Source: an uncultured Oxalobacter sp.
Lineage (GTDB): Bacteria; Pseudomonadota; Gammaproteobacteria; Burkholderiales; Burkholderiaceae_D
NCBI GenBank assembly: GCA_905202055.1
Contig: CAJKQK010000003.1
Location: forward strand, 1 to 64,000
Length of the DNA: 64,000 nucleotides
Direction: 5' to 3'
Under the pieces are notes generated by a model. The model worked only from the letters and a program-made list of their open reading frames with translations, made no database searches and was not told the DNA's origin. The number at the start of each line of letters is the position of its first letter. The first letter of the stretch is position 1. Shown piece by piece: positions 42,078 through 52,996 of this stretch. A program made the position numbers and the translations under genes.

Positions 42078-43367
42078 ATGAATTCGCAAGATCAAAAAAA
42101 AGAGCTGCTTAAAAAAAATGCACTCGCTTTCCATCGTTTCCCCATTCCGGGAAAAATCAGTGTTACTCCAACCAAGGAAGTCAGAGATCAGAATGAACTG
42201 GCACTTGCCTACACTCCGGGTGTAGCATGCGCCTGTGAAGAAATTCATGCCGATCCTGAAAATGCCTATATTTACACGACCAAGGGAAATCTGGTTGCTG
42301 TTATTTCAAACGGCACTGCCGTCCTGGGCCTTGGCAATATCGGAGCACAAGCTTCCAAACCGGTTATGGAAGGTAAGGGCGTTCTTTTCAAAAAATTTGC
42401 CGACATCAACGTTTTCGATCTGGAAATCGACGAACTGGATCCGGAAAAACTGTGCGATATCATTGCTTCCCTGGAACCTACTTTCGGTGGTATCAATCTT
42501 GAAGACATCCGCGCGCCTGAATGCTTCTATATTGAAAGAAAACTGCGGGAAAGAATGAATATTCCTGTTTTCCACGATGATCAGCATGGTACGGCTGTCA
42601 TCGTCGGAGCAGCTGTTCTGAATGCCCTGAAAGTCGTCGGCAAGGATATCAGGAATTGCAAAATGGTTGTGTCGGGTGCAGGTGCAGGTGCTCTGGGCTG
42701 TCTGGAACTGCTGGTCGATTTGGGATTTCCTGTTGAAAACATCTGGGTCACCGACATCAAGGGCGTGGTCTATAAAGGCCGTAAGGAACTGATGGATCCG
42801 GAAAAAGAAAAATATGCCCAGGATACTGACAAACGTACCTTGATGGATGTTATTCCCGATGCGGATATTTTCCTAGGATTGTCTGCAGGCAATGTTCTGA
42901 AACCGGAAATGGTGCTGAAAATGGCAAAAGATCCCATTATCTTCGCTATGGCCAATCCAATTCCAGAAATTCTGCCGGAAGTCGCACACGCCACGCGTGA
43001 CGATGTTGTCATGGGAACAGGACGTTCCGACTATCCGAACCAGATCAACAATTCCATGTGTTTCCCTTATCTTTTCAGAGGAGCTCTGGATTGCCGCGCA
43101 AAAACAATCAATCGTGAGATGGAACTGGCAGCCGTTCGTGCCATTGCAAGTCTGGCTGAAATGGAATGTCCGGATGAAATCGTGGCAATGTATGGCAAAA
43201 AATATACCTTTGGCCGTGATTATCTGTTGCCGTTCCAGTTCGATCCACGTCTGTTGTGGGTTGTTGCTCCTGCTGTGGCTCAGGCAGCTATGGATTCCGG
43301 TGTGGCGCGTGCGCCGATCGCCGATATGGATGCATATCGGGCAAAACTGAAAGAATTCGTGAAGTAA
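42078..43367 (+). CDS. malic enzyme without the phosphotransacetylase-like domain
   Basis: The enzyme oxidatively decarboxylates malate to pyruvate with NAD or NADP. The 429 residues carry the malic N-terminal domain ([36 protein letters not shown]), the catalytic and metal motif [12 protein letters not shown] and the NAD domain ([15 protein letters not shown]). MaeB of most proteobacteria continues for about 320 residues as a PTA-like regulatory domain. Here the protein stops at [11 protein letters not shown], just where that domain would start, and a terminator follows. The cofactor preference is not predictable. Confidence 0.92.
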   Translation: MNSQDQKKELLKKNALAFHRFPIPGKISVTPTKEVRDQNELALAYTPGVACACEEIHADPENAYIYTTKGNLVAVISNGTAVLGLGNIGAQASKPVMEGKGVLFKKFADINVFDLEIDELDPEKLCDIIASLEPTFGGINLEDIRAPECFYIERKLRERMNIPVFHDDQHGTAVIVGAAVLNALKVVGKDIRNCKMVVSGAGAGALGCLELLVDLGFPVENIWVTDIKGVVYKGRKELMDPEKEKYAQDTDKRTLMDVIPDADIFLGLSAGNVLKPEMVLKMAKDPIIFAMANPIPEILPEVAHATRDDVVMGTGRSDYPNQINNSMCFPYLFRGALDCRAKTINREMELAAVRAIASLAEMECPDEIVAMYGKKYTFGRDYLLPFQFDPRLLWVVAPAVAQAAMDSGVARAPIADMDAYRAKLKEFVK

Positions 43368-43378
43368 TTTCCGAAGAT

Positions 43379-43410
43379 AAAAAAACCGCGCTTGAGGCGC
43401 GGTTTTTTTT
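43379..43410. terminator. bidirectional terminator
   Basis: GC-rich 6-bp core extended by A-T pairs (43379-43391 with 43397-43409) around a 5-nt loop, between the converging malic enzyme and pyrC genes. The pyrC stop overlaps its right edge. Confidence 0.88.
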
Positions 43411-44455
43411 ATTTCAATTGCCAGTTGAGGGTTTCACCTGCCATAAGCGGAATAATCCTGTTCTCTCCAAATGGCAAATCCTGCGGGATAGTCCATTCTT
43501 TTTTAACCAGTGTGATTTTATTCCGGTTAACGTTCTGATTGTAGAATTTGGGACCGTTAATGCTGGTGAACCATTCGATTTTTTCCAGTGCACCGATTTC
43601 ATCAAAGGCCTGAACATAAAGTTCAATGGCATGCAAAGCTGTGTAGCAACCGGCACATCCACAAGCGTTTTCTTTTGCATCCTGCGCATGAGGAGCGGAA
43701 TCGGTTCCCATAAAGAACCGCCTGTTTTCGATTGAAACAGCCTTTAAAAGAGCCTGTCTGTTTTCTTCCCGCTTCAAAATAGGCAGACAATAGTAATGTG
43801 GCCTCAGACCGCCCTGAAAGAGGCTGTTACGATTGAAAAGCAGGTGGTGGGCAGTAACGGTCGCGCCGATGTATCCTTCAGCCTCTGTGACGTATTGTGC
43901 GGCTTCCTTGGTGGTTATATGTTCGAATACGATCTTGAGGTCTGGCAGTTTTTTACGAAGTGGAATCAAAACCTTGTCGATGAAAACGGCTTCCCTGTCG
44001 AAAATATCAATGGACGGGTCAGTTACTTCACCATGCATCAGTAATGGAATACCCTGTTTTTGCATTTCTTCGAGGGTGGCAATGCAATTGTCCAGGGATG
44101 TAACTCCTGCATCGGAATTGGTAGTCGCTCCTGCAGGATACAGTTTGACGCCATGAATGATTCCGCTTTCCTTTGCACATTTGATATCTTCCGGGCTTGT
44201 ATTGTCCGTCAGATAAAGTGTCATCAATGGTTCGAACTCGCTGCCGGGAGGTAATGAATCCAGAATTCTTTTACGGTATTCCAGAGCCTGTTCCGTTGTC
44301 GTAACGGGCGGTTTGAGATTCGGCATAATGATGGCACGATGAAATTGCCGGGCAGCCTGTTGCACGGTCGATTTCAATACATCCCCATCTCTCAGATGAA
44401 GATGCCAGTCGTCTGGTTGAATGATCGTCAAGGTTTGCATATTGGATTCTGGCAT
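43409..44455 (-). CDS. pyrC: dihydroorotase, E. coli PyrC type
   Basis: Dihydroorotase closes the ring of dihydroorotate in pyrimidine synthesis. The start at 44455 gives 348 residues, as in E. coli PyrC; codons 44440 and 44515 are in frame and no ribosome site decides. The binuclear zinc site motifs are DDWHLHLRDGD, the carbamylated lysine in GVKLYPAG, histidines in PLLMHGEVTD and FEHITT, and the aspartate in FMGTDSAPH. It is monocistronic. Confidence 0.95.
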   Translation of the reverse strand: MPESNMQTLTIIQPDDWHLHLRDGDVLKSTVQQAARQFHRAIIMPNLKPPVTTTEQALEYRKRILDSLPPGSEFEPLMTLYLTDNTSPEDIKCAKESGIIHGVKLYPAGATTNSDAGVTSLDNCIATLEEMQKQGIPLLMHGEVTDPSIDIFDREAVFIDKVLIPLRKKLPDLKIVFEHITTKEAAQYVTEAEGYIGATVTAHHLLFNRNSLFQGGLRPHYYCLPILKREENRQALLKAVSIENRRFFMGTDSAPHAQDAKENACGCAGCYTALHAIELYVQAFDEIGALEKIEWFTSINGPKFYNQNVNRNKITLVKKEWTIPQDLPFGENRIIPLMAGETLNWQLK

Positions 44456-44543
44456 AGTAAATAATAGGTCTTGGCTCTTTGAAACTTTTATTTTATTGTA
44501 TTTGCTCCGGTTCATTCATCTTTTTTATAAGGTTTTCGTCAAA

Positions 44544-45083
44544 GTGAAAAATCGCATATCGAGAGTGATCACCCGTTCCGGCGATCGGGGCACAACAGGT
44601 CTTGCCGATGGCAGTCGTGTGTCGAAGGATAATATCAGGGTCGATGCCATCGGTCAGGTGGATGAGCTTAATTCAGTGATCGGTCTGGTCATCAGTGAAG
44701 GTTTGCCTGAAAAAATGAGGCAGGAACTCCAGACCATTCAAAATGAATTGTTCAATATCGGTGGAGAGCTGGCAGTTGTGAAAACTTCATTGATGACGAA
44801 AGAAAAAGTGCTCGTTCTGGAGAAACTGGTTGAGGAATATAACAGGAAACTGCCTCCTCTTCGCGATTTCATATTGCCTGGAGGAACGAAGACAGCTGCC
44901 TTGTGTCATCTTGCCAGAAGCGTTTGCAGGCGTACCGAGCGCACTGTTGTGGCACTAGGAAAACAGGAAGATATATCTCCTGTTCTTTACCAGTACCTTA
45001 ACCGTCTGTCGGATCTGTTTTTTATTGTTGCACGTGTCGCCAACAAAATGGCGGACCAGTCCGATATTTTCTGGAAAAAATAA
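44544..45083 (+). CDS. cob(I)alamin adenosyltransferase, PduO type
   Basis: PduO-type enzymes attach the adenosyl group to cob(I)alamin. The GTG at 44544 (VKNRISRVITRSGD) is the best start because homologues begin like this and AAGG lies upstream, giving 179 residues. Motifs: TRSGDRGTTGLADGSRV (ATP loop), VDAIGQVDELNSVIG and CRRTERTVVAL. A cobalamin-using enzyme, MetH, occurs elsewhere in the window, but no riboswitch is seen upstream here. It is divergent from pyrC. Confidence 0.92.
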   Translation: MKNRISRVITRSGDRGTTGLADGSRVSKDNIRVDAIGQVDELNSVIGLVISEGLPEKMRQELQTIQNELFNIGGELAVVKTSLMTKEKVLVLEKLVEEYNRKLPPLRDFILPGGTKTAALCHLARSVCRRTERTVVALGKQEDISPVLYQYLNRLSDLFFIVARVANKMADQSDIFWKK

Positions 45084-45085
45084 GT

Positions 45086-45898
45086 TTACTGCTTTCGTTT
45101 GTCGAATTCGATACGGGCGTAAGCGGAATGGTTATGAATCGATTCAAAATTTTCCGCTTCCAGAGAATAAGCCTGTACGCGTGAATCGGCATTCAACATG
45201 CCAGCCACGTCACGAACCAGATCTTCGACGAATTTCGGATTGTCGTAAGCATGCTCGGTCACATACTTTTCATCGGGACGTTTCAACAGGCCAAACAATT
45301 CACAGGAAGCCTGTGCCTCGATTTTCGAAATCAGGTCTTCGATCGGCAAGTCATCCTTGATAATGGCATTGACGGTAATATGCGAACGCTGGTTATGGGC
45401 GCCGTACGCCGAGATTTCCTTGGAACACGGACACAGGCTGGTTACCGGAACGAGCACTTTTTGTGAAATTTCAATCTGGCCGTTTTTCATTTCCCCTGTC
45501 AGGCCCACTTCGTAATCCATCAGGCTTTTGACACCGGAAACCGGGGCTGCCTTGGTAATGAAAAACGGAAAAGACAGTTCTATACGTCCGGACTCAGCAT
45601 CGAGCAATTCCAGCATATTGCGGATCAGTTTGCCGAAGATATCGATATTCAGCGGTTTGGAATCGGAACTGGTGAATTCTTCGAGCAGGGCCATGAAACG
45701 TGACATGTGTGTGCCCTTTTTCTGTTCGGGGAGGTGCACATACATATTCCATGTACCGACGGAAGACTGGATGCCGTCTCTGGTCTGGATCTGAAGTGGA
45801 TGGCGAACGCCTTTGACACCAACCCTTTGTATGGCTATGTGTCTGGTATCCAGCGTATTTTGTACGTCCGGAATGGAAAAGTTGTCGTCTGCATTCAT
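45086..45898 (-). CDS. folE2: GTP cyclohydrolase FolE2 (type IB)
   Basis: FolE2 makes dihydroneopterin triphosphate from GTP for folate synthesis, and can use metals other than zinc. The start at 45898 ([19 protein letters not shown], the usual N-terminus) gives 270 residues. Motifs: GVKGVRHPL, the conserved cysteine in [11 protein letters not shown] (catalytic Cys in PCSKEIS), [11 protein letters not shown], and [30 protein letters not shown]. Upstream is dxs on the same strand with a 146-bp gap, so it has its own promoter or shares that operon. No FolE is present in the window. Confidence 0.94.
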   Translation of the reverse strand: MNADDNFSIPDVQNTLDTRHIAIQRVGVKGVRHPLQIQTRDGIQSSVGTWNMYVHLPEQKKGTHMSRFMALLEEFTSSDSKPLNIDIFGKLIRNMLELLDAESGRIELSFPFFITKAAPVSGVKSLMDYEVGLTGEMKNGQIEISQKVLVPVTSLCPCSKEISAYGAHNQRSHITVNAIIKDDLPIEDLISKIEAQASCELFGLLKRPDEKYVTEHAYDNPKFVEDLVRDVAGMLNADSRVQAYSLEAENFESIHNHSAYARIEFDKRKQ

Positions 45899-46044
45899 TT
45901 TTGGTGCCGATGAACTGGTTATGGTTGTATGAATGTTTGAGCAATCATCCCAGTTACATTCAAAAGAGTGTGAATCTCGGAAATTCATTATTAAACCTTA
46001 AAAAACGGCGGTCGGTACAGGAAAGAAACAAAAAAGCTGACGAT

Positions 46045-47904
46045 TTACTCTTTACCCGAGTCATCTATCTTTCCAAAACGTTCGACAATGGATGCAATGA
46101 TGCCATGTTTATCCAATTTGTGCATGGCAAGCAATTGTCCCACGTCACCGTGATCGATGAATTTGTCTGGCAGTCCCAATGGGAGTACCGGATAGGTCAG
46201 TTTTTCTTCCGCGAGTGCTTCCATAACGGCAGAGCCTGCACCGCCATGAATGGTTCCTTCTTCAACCGTGACCAGACAGGAATGGGTTTTCGCCATTTCG
46301 AAAACCAGTTCATTGTCGATCGGCTTGACGAATCGCATATTGACGACAGTCGCATCCAGTTCTTCGCCAGCGGACAGTGCCGGATTGACCATCGTACCGA
46401 AAGCCAGAATGGCGATATTTTTTCCCCTGCGCAGGACTTCTCCCTTGCCGAGCGGTACCGCAGACAATTCTTTTTCGGGCTGGATGCCGATTCCTGTACC
46501 GCGGGGGTAACGCACGGCTGCGGGCCCATTGTAGCGATAGGCTGTCGTCAGCATTTGCCGGGCTTCATTTTCATTGGATGGAGCCATGACGACCATATTC
46601 GGGATACAACGAAGATAAGCCATATCATAGTTGCCCGCATGGGTTGCGCCGTCGGCTCCAACAAGGCCGGAACGGTCGAGCGCAAATGTCACATCCAGAT
46701 TTTGCAGGGCAACATCGTGAATCAGCTGGTCATATGCCCTTTGAAGGAAAGTCGAATAGATGGCCACGACTGGTTTCAGGCCTTCACACGCCAGCCCAGC
46801 GGCAAAAGTGACAGCATGTTGTTCGGCTATGCCGACATCGAAAAAGCGGTCAGGATAATCTTTTGCGAACTGAACCATTCCCGAGCCTTCTTTCATGGCG
46901 GGGGTAATGCCGATCAGTTTCTTGTCAATGGTCGCCATATCGCATAACCAGTTACCGAATATATCGGCATAGGTCGGTTTGGCTGCCAAAACCGGCTTGA
47001 TTCCTTCTTCAGGACAAAATTTGCCGAGACCATGATAAAGAATGGGATCAGCCTCGGCCAGTTTATAACCATGTCCCTTTTTCGTGACGATATGCAGGAA
47101 TTGGGGCCCTTTTCTTTCCTTCAGATTTTGCAGGGTAGGAACCAGCGTTTCCAGATCATGTCCGTCAATCGGTCCGATGTAATTGAAACCGAATTCTTCG
47201 AACAGGGTGGCCGGTGCGATCATGCTTTTGGCGTGTTCCTCGAATTTCCGGGCGATATGTCTCATAGGCGCTGGTAAAACCGTCTTGCCTACGTTTTTTG
47301 CTGCTGCATAGAATTTCCCGGACATCAACCTCGCAAAATAACTGTTCAGGGCGCCGACAGGCGGGGAAATGGACATGTCGTTATCGTTCAGGATAACCAG
47401 CATATTGATGTCGTCGTAAATGCCGACATTATTCATGGCTTCAAAAGCCATTCCACCTGTAATGGCACCATCTCCGATAACGGCAATGGAATAGGTGTCT
47501 TCCCCTTTCAGTTTTGCAGCCAGTGCCATTCCCAGTGCAGCAGAAATAGACGTGGAGGAATGCGCAGTACCGAAAGAATCGAATTCACTTTCATCCCGTT
47601 TTGGAAATCCGGAAAGGCCGTTTAACTGGCGAAGCGTATTCATCCGGTCTTTCCGTCCAGTCAGGATTTTGTGGGCATAGCTTTGGTGACCGACGTCCCA
47701 GATCAGTCTGTCGCTTGGCGTATCGAAAATGTAATGCAGAGCGATAGCCAGTTCGACCGTACCCAGATTCGACGATAAATGCCCTCCGGTTCTGGAAACG
47801 GATTGAATGATGTATTCCCTTAATTCATCCGCCAGGACCGGCAATTGCGCTGCCGGCAGGCGTTTTAAATCAGCGGGACTGTTAATCGTATTCAGCAGCT
47901 TCAT
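46045..47904 (-). CDS. dxs: 1-deoxy-D-xylulose-5-phosphate synthase
   Basis: Dxs condenses pyruvate and glyceraldehyde 3-phosphate using thiamine diphosphate, the entry to the MEP isoprenoid pathway. The 619 residues match the family. Motifs: [15 protein letters not shown], the TPP motif [16 protein letters not shown] with [10 protein letters not shown], then the pyrimidine-binding half ([18 protein letters not shown]), [15 protein letters not shown] and the C-terminal transketolase domain. It overlaps ispA by one nucleotide. Confidence 0.97.
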   Translation of the reverse strand: MKLLNTINSPADLKRLPAAQLPVLADELREYIIQSVSRTGGHLSSNLGTVELAIALHYIFDTPSDRLIWDVGHQSYAHKILTGRKDRMNTLRQLNGLSGFPKRDESEFDSFGTAHSSTSISAALGMALAAKLKGEDTYSIAVIGDGAITGGMAFEAMNNVGIYDDINMLVILNDNDMSISPPVGALNSYFARLMSGKFYAAAKNVGKTVLPAPMRHIARKFEEHAKSMIAPATLFEEFGFNYIGPIDGHDLETLVPTLQNLKERKGPQFLHIVTKKGHGYKLAEADPILYHGLGKFCPEEGIKPVLAAKPTYADIFGNWLCDMATIDKKLIGITPAMKEGSGMVQFAKDYPDRFFDVGIAEQHAVTFAAGLACEGLKPVVAIYSTFLQRAYDQLIHDVALQNLDVTFALDRSGLVGADGATHAGNYDMAYLRCIPNMVVMAPSNENEARQMLTTAYRYNGPAAVRYPRGTGIGIQPEKELSAVPLGKGEVLRRGKNIAILAFGTMVNPALSAGEELDATVVNMRFVKPIDNELVFEMAKTHSCLVTVEEGTIHGGAGSAVMEALAEEKLTYPVLPLGLPDKFIDHGDVGQLLAMHKLDKHGIIASIVERFGKIDDSGKE

Positions 47905-48797
47905 TATTTCTTTCTGCGTACAACCAGATCGGCCAGTTGCCGGAGATAATCCGCTTTTTCGTCGAAAATGGAAAGAGCCGCATAAGCGTCATTCCGTAAT
48001 TTTTCCGCCAGTTGCCGGGATTCTTCCAGCCCCAACAGTGAAACGTAAGTGGGCTTGTTGTCTGCGCTGTCTTTTCCCGCTGTTTTACCCAGCTCGGCAG
48101 AATCTGCCGTGACATCCAGAATGTCGTCGACGACCTGAAAAGCAAGTCCGATAGCTTTTGCATAAGCATTCAGGGCATTTTTTTCCTGTTCGGTCGGAAT
48201 TTTCGAGCAATAGGCTCCGAGAAAAACGGAGGCGGTCAAAAGTGCGCCTGTTTTCAGCCGGTGCATGTTTTCGAGTTCATCGACCGTCAGGGATTTGCCG
48301 ACGCTGGCCAGATCAATCGCCTGGCCGCCACACATGCCCGCTGCCCCGGCAGCACGGGATAACAATCTCATCATTTCAACGACCAGAACGGGGTCACATT
48401 GCTGGTTCGACAAGACGACAAAAGCCTGAGCCTGCAAGGCATCCCCGGCCAGAAGAGCGGTAGCTCCACCGAATTCGACATGAACGGTCGGTTTGCCCCG
48501 TCTCAACACGTCATTGTCCATACAGGGCATATCGTCGTGAACAAGCGAATATGCGTGGATCATCTCGACGGCTGCGGCAGCCCGGGCAAGCGCGGGCGCT
48601 CTGGCATTAAAAAGATGGCCTGTCGCAAAAACCAGTAATGGACGAATACGTTTTCCACCATCCAGAACGGCATAACGCATGGATTCATGCAGTGAAGAAG
48701 AAGAAAGTTTTCCTACCGGCAAAAAACTGAAAAGCGTTTCTTCCATCGTAGACTGGACATTACGCATCCAATCGTCAAAACTGGCGGGCACGGTCAT
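47904..48797 (-). CDS. ispA: farnesyl diphosphate synthase (polyprenyl synthetase)
   Basis: IspA builds geranyl and farnesyl diphosphate from IPP and DMAPP. The 297 residues show the first aspartate-rich motif [12 protein letters not shown] (about 80-91) and the second DDILDVTAD, as well as [11 protein letters not shown]. It overlaps xseB and dxs by one nucleotide each, giving the xseB-ispA-dxs operon known widely in proteobacteria. Confidence 0.95.
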   Translation of the reverse strand: MTVPASFDDWMRNVQSTMEETLFSFLPVGKLSSSSLHESMRYAVLDGGKRIRPLLVFATGHLFNARAPALARAAAAVEMIHAYSLVHDDMPCMDNDVLRRGKPTVHVEFGGATALLAGDALQAQAFVVLSNQQCDPVLVVEMMRLLSRAAGAAGMCGGQAIDLASVGKSLTVDELENMHRLKTGALLTASVFLGAYCSKIPTEQEKNALNAYAKAIGLAFQVVDDILDVTADSAELGKTAGKDSADNKPTYVSLLGLEESRQLAEKLRNDAYAALSIFDEKADYLRQLADLVVRRKK

Positions 48798-49045
48798 TAT
48801 TCGATATCACTTTTATCGGAAGAGAAAGGCTTCAACAATTCCTTGTCCAGTATCCTGATCTGGTTTTCCACCTTCTCGAGTCGGGATGTACACAGCTGGA
48901 CGAGTTCAACTCCCTTTTTGTAGGCGGCAATCGATTCTTCAAGAGGCAATTCACCTGCTTCGAGTCTGGACACCAGCGACCCGAGTTCGGCAATGGCATC
49001 TTCAAAAGACATGTCGTCTTTTCGGTCCTGATTTTCTGTCGTCAT
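48797..49045 (-). CDS. xseB: exodeoxyribonuclease VII small subunit
   Basis: XseB coats the large subunit XseA of exonuclease VII. The 82 residues show the typical pattern SFEDAIAELGSLVSRLEAGELPLEESIAAYKKGVEL, which forms a helical hairpin. It heads the isoprenoid operon. xseA is not in the window. Confidence 0.94.
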   Translation of the reverse strand: MTTENQDRKDDMSFEDAIAELGSLVSRLEAGELPLEESIAAYKKGVELVQLCTSRLEKVENQIRILDKELLKPFSSDKSDIE

Positions 49046-49218
49046 AAAGTAAGAGAGAAAAAATACAGTTTAATTAAGCCGTTATTATACCCTTCAAGCG
49101 TTTTCAGACTGCGTTTTTCTGCGTTTTAAACCAGAGAAATGAATTTCCCGTGACATACGATCCGCTTCTGTCTGAAACAGGCTGACAGCCTTTTCCATCT
49201 GGATTTGCAAAGTAAAAC

Positions 49219-49246
49219 TTGTCAAAGAACCAAATCGGTATAAGAT
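49219..49246 (+). promoter_or_regulatory. candidate promoter of the DMT transporter gene
   Basis: TTGTCA (49219-49224) and TAAGAT (49241-49246) are 16 bp apart and end 46 bp before the transporter ATG. The match is moderate. Confidence 0.35.
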
Positions 49247-49292
49247 CACAGTTTCTTCCTTTTTTGTTTTTTTATTCTTTTCAGGTCTTTTC

Positions 49293-50246
49293 ATGCAGTC
49301 TCTCTGGATGCTCGTTGCCGCCTTTGTATTTTCCCTGATGGCAGTGTGTGTCAAGCTCGTCTCCGATACGTATTCCACTCCTGAAATCGTCATGTATCGT
49401 AGTCTGATAGGGGCTATTTTTCTTTTTTGCATGGTGCTGGTAAAAGGGGGATCGTTCAAAACGAAGTATCCGCTTCAGCATCTCTGGAGGGGAACAGTCG
49501 GTGCCACCGCGTTCGGCCTGTGGTTTTTTTCCATGTCGCAATTGCCTCTGGCAACGTCGATTACCCTGAATTACATGTCGCCTATATGGATCGCGGCAAT
49601 CCTGTTTGGTATGGGTTTATTTCATGGTCGGCTCCAGTTTGAATGGCGGCTTGTCTGCGCAATCATCGCCAGTTTTATTGGCATATACATTCTTTTGCAG
49701 CCGACTCTGGCAGAAGATCAGTGGCTGGGTGCCCTGATCGCTTTCATCTCGGGCATTCTGGCCGCGCTGGCTTATCTGCAGGTAAAACATCTGGGCAATC
49801 TGGGCGAGCCGGAATACCGGGTTGTATTTTACTTCTGCGTGATCGGAACGCTGGGTGGCGCGATTATGGCCGTTGTCGCGGCTCATATGCCCGGCGGTGA
49901 CGGCATTCCTTTCCACAGACATTCATTTTTGAGTATTTTTTATCTGGTTTTTATCGGCGTGTCTGCCGCACTTGGCCAGATGGCCATGACGCGGGCGTAC
50001 CATTTGGGTAATACGCTTGTCACCGCCAATCTCCAATATTCCGGCATCGTTTTTTCCTGCATATGGGGATTGCTGATATGGAACGATACCTTGAGCTGGC
50101 ATGGATGGCTTGGCATTGCCATCATTATCGCCAGTGGTATCACCACGACGTTTTTCGACGTGCGTCATCGTATGGCAGCGACTGCGGCCACTTACGACGC
50201 GGCAAAGAAAAAGCTGTCACAACAGAATCAGCCTGAAAAAGCCTGA
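49293..50246 (+). CDS. EamA/DMT-superfamily transporter
   Basis: The 317-residue protein has ten hydrophobic segments in two EamA repeats, with a typical SMSQLPLATSITLNYMSPIWIAAILF loop in the first and AYHLGNTLVTANLQYSGIVFSCIWGLLIWND in the second. It ends with a polar tail of about 30 residues. It exports or imports an unknown metabolite across the inner membrane. It is convergent with polA, with 5 bp between stop codons and no clear terminator. Confidence 0.87.
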   Translation: MQSLWMLVAAFVFSLMAVCVKLVSDTYSTPEIVMYRSLIGAIFLFCMVLVKGGSFKTKYPLQHLWRGTVGATAFGLWFFSMSQLPLATSITLNYMSPIWIAAILFGMGLFHGRLQFEWRLVCAIIASFIGIYILLQPTLAEDQWLGALIAFISGILAALAYLQVKHLGNLGEPEYRVVFYFCVIGTLGGAIMAVVAAHMPGGDGIPFHRHSFLSIFYLVFIGVSAALGQMAMTRAYHLGNTLVTANLQYSGIVFSCIWGLLIWNDTLSWHGWLGIAIIIASGITTTFFDVRHRMAATAATYDAAKKKLSQQNQPEKA

Positions 50247-50251
50247 TTTTC

Positions 50252-52996
50252 CTAGTGTGCCTGATCCCAGTTATCCCCAACGCCGACTTCCGCTATCAAT
50301 GGCACTTTCAGTCGGGCAACCTGCGCCATCAGTTCAGGCAGTTTTTCACGAACGATTGCCAGTTCTTTTTCCGGTACATCCAGCACCAGTTCATCGTGAA
50401 CCTGCATGATCAGTTTTGAATCCAGCTTTTCTTTTTCCAGCCAGTTCTGCACGGCAATCATCGACAATTTGATGATATCGGCCGCCGTTCCCTGCATCGG
50501 TGCATTGATGGCGGCACGTTCAGCAGCCTGACGGCGGGGACCGTTCGGTGAATTGATCTCGGGCAGCCACAGTCTTCTTCCGAAAACCGTTTCCACGTAG
50601 CCCTGTTCCCGGGCCAGCTGACGGGTTTCATCCATATAACGGGCAACGCCGGGGTAGCGTTCAAAGTAACGGTCGATATAGTTTTTGGCGTCCGTGCGGG
50701 AAATACCCAGATTGGAAGCGACACCGAAAGCGCTCATGCCATAAATGAGGCCGAAATTGATGACTTTGGCATAACGTCTCTGGTCTGATGTGACTTCAAG
50801 GGGTGTAATATCGAATATTTCGGACGCTGTCGCACGGTGAACGTCCTGTCCGTCATGGAAAGCTTTCAGCAAACTGGCATCGTCGGAAAGATGTGCCATG
50901 ATCCTGAGTTCGATTTGGGAATAGTCGGCGGAAATGATTTTGTTTCCGGGTGAAGCAATAAACGCTTCACGGATTCGCCTGCCCTCTTCTGAACGTATCG
51001 GGATATTCTGGAGATTGGGGTCGTTCGATGCCAGCCGTCCGGTGACGGCTACGGCCTGTGCATAATTTGTGTGAACGCGTCCGGTTTCGGGATTGACCAT
51101 TCTCGGCAATTTGTCGGTATAAGTCGTTTTCAGCTTCGACATGCCCCGGTAATCCAGAATGATTTTCGGAAGCGGGAAATCTTCGGCCAGTTTTTCAAGC
51201 ACTTCCTCACTTGTCGACGGCGCGCCAGATGGCGTTTTCTTGATCATCGGCAGTTTGAGCTTGTCAAAGAGCAGTTCACCCAGTTGTTTCGGCGAATTGA
51301 GATTGAAGGGCTGCCCTGCCGCGTCGAAGGCGTTTTCCTGCAATCCATCCATTTTGACCCCGAGTTCGCGCGATTGGGTGTTCAGTTTTTCAACGTCGAT
51401 CAATACGCCATTGCGTTCCATTTTCTGAAGCACAATCGATGTCGGGATTTCGATTTTTTCGTAGATAAAACGAAGACCGTCGTTTTCTTTCAGGCGAGGC
51501 CACATGGATTGATGAAGCTGCAGGGTCACATCGGCATCTTCAGCAGCGTAATTGGTGGCGACATCGATGGCGATTTCATCAAATCCGATTTGCGACACAC
51601 CTTTGCCGCAGATATCGGTGTAGCTGACTGGTTTGTAATCCAGAAACCTTTCGGACAGGCTATCCATGTCATGCCGCCTGTGCGACTCGAGGACATAGGA
51701 TTCGAGGAGGGTATCGTGAACGATCCCCTCCAGCCGGATACCATAATTGGCGAGCACATGGCTGTCATACTTGAGGTTCTGGCCGACTTTCGGTTTTTTC
51801 GGGTTTTCCAGCCAGGGTTTCATCTTGTCGAGGACGAATTGGAGTGGCAGCTGCTCATTTTGTTCCATGCTGTGATGGGCAAGCGGAATGTAAGCGGCAT
51901 GACCGGGTTCGACGGACAGGGATATCCCGACGAGTTTTGCGTCCATGACATCCAGTGATGTCGTCTCCGTATCGATAGCAGTCAGTTCTGACTTGTCGAT
52001 TTTTTCAAGCCATTTTTCAAGTTGTTTTTCAGTCAGGACGGTTTCATATTCCTTGTCGCTGACGAATCCCGATTTTTTTTCTTCCGGTTCGTCAAACAGT
52101 GCGATCTGTCCGGCTGCATTTGGCGTTTCCTGACGGGTCGCATTCAACTCTTTTGCCCAGCTTTTGAAACCGAAGCGCTCGAAAGCTTTTTTCAGGCCTT
52201 TGGTATTTTCCGGTTTTTTAACGAGCGATGTTTCGATGGAGACGAATTTTTCCGGCAGGTCGCAATTCGTCCGGATTCTGACCAGCTCATGCGCCTGCAC
52301 AAGCCAGTCCAGTGACTGTCTCAGATTTTCTCCGACCGTTCCGGTAATGTTTTGCGCGTTTTCGATAATGCCGTCGAGTGACTGATATTGTGTCAGCCAC
52401 TTGACGGCCGTTTTCGGCCCTACCTTGGCAACACCCGGCACGTTGTCGGATGTATCGCCGATCAGCGAAAGGTAATCGACGATTCTTTCAGGCGGTACGC
52501 CAAATTTTTTGATGACCCCTTCCCTGTCCAGTACTTCATTGTTCATCGTGTTGACGAGCGTGACCTTGTCATCGACCAGCTGGGACATATCCTTGTCGCC
52601 GGTTGAAACGATCGTATCGAATCCGTTTTCATGTGCCTTGACCGTCAGCGTCCCGATAATGTCGTCCGCTTCAACTCCTTCCACCTGCAAAATAGGCCAG
52701 CCCAGCATGTCCACGAGCTCGAGAATGTGGCCTGTCTGTTCAACCAGATCGTCAGGCATCGCTGCCCTGTTCGCCTTGTATTCCTGATAGAGATCATTGC
52801 GGAATGTTTTACCCTTTGCGTCAAATATACAGGCACGGTATGCTGTGGGATAATCTTTCTGCAAACGGCGAAGCATATTCAGAAAACCGTAAATAGCTCC
52901 GGTAGGTTCCCCTGCAGAGTTGCGAAGATCTGGCAATGCATGATAAGCGCGGTAAAGATAACTGGAACCGTCAACTAATAACAAAAGTTTGTTCAT
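50252..52996 (-). CDS. polA: DNA polymerase I
   Basis: Pol I joins Okazaki fragments and repairs DNA. The 914 residues hold the 5'-3' exonuclease (LLLVDGSSYLYRAYHALP at the N-terminus), an apparently intact 3'-5' proofreading domain (AIDTETTSLD carries the DxE metal pair) and the polymerase domain: motif A SADYSQIELRIMAHLS, motif B RYAKVINFGLIYGMS and motif C VHDELVLDVP. The start codon abuts the start of the divergent LOG-family gene (52997), so control regions lie inside the other gene. Confidence 0.98.
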   Translation of the reverse strand: MNKLLLLVDGSSYLYRAYHALPDLRNSAGEPTGAIYGFLNMLRRLQKDYPTAYRACIFDAKGKTFRNDLYQEYKANRAAMPDDLVEQTGHILELVDMLGWPILQVEGVEADDIIGTLTVKAHENGFDTIVSTGDKDMSQLVDDKVTLVNTMNNEVLDREGVIKKFGVPPERIVDYLSLIGDTSDNVPGVAKVGPKTAVKWLTQYQSLDGIIENAQNITGTVGENLRQSLDWLVQAHELVRIRTNCDLPEKFVSIETSLVKKPENTKGLKKAFERFGFKSWAKELNATRQETPNAAGQIALFDEPEEKKSGFVSDKEYETVLTEKQLEKWLEKIDKSELTAIDTETTSLDVMDAKLVGISLSVEPGHAAYIPLAHHSMEQNEQLPLQFVLDKMKPWLENPKKPKVGQNLKYDSHVLANYGIRLEGIVHDTLLESYVLESHRRHDMDSLSERFLDYKPVSYTDICGKGVSQIGFDEIAIDVATNYAAEDADVTLQLHQSMWPRLKENDGLRFIYEKIEIPTSIVLQKMERNGVLIDVEKLNTQSRELGVKMDGLQENAFDAAGQPFNLNSPKQLGELLFDKLKLPMIKKTPSGAPSTSEEVLEKLAEDFPLPKIILDYRGMSKLKTTYTDKLPRMVNPETGRVHTNYAQAVAVTGRLASNDPNLQNIPIRSEEGRRIREAFIASPGNKIISADYSQIELRIMAHLSDDASLLKAFHDGQDVHRATASEIFDITPLEVTSDQRRYAKVINFGLIYGMSAFGVASNLGISRTDAKNYIDRYFERYPGVARYMDETRQLAREQGYVETVFGRRLWLPEINSPNGPRRQAAERAAINAPMQGTAADIIKLSMIAVQNWLEKEKLDSKLIMQVHDELVLDVPEKELAIVREKLPELMAQVARLKVPLIAEVGVGDNWDQAH

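Noticed and set aside
45901..46947. Long plus-strand open frame of 348 codons
   Set aside because: It is antisense to dxs and has no recognisable domain or ribosome site.
49094..49459. Minus-strand open frame between xseB and the DMT transporter
   Set aside because: Most of it is antisense to the transporter, and the rest matches no family.
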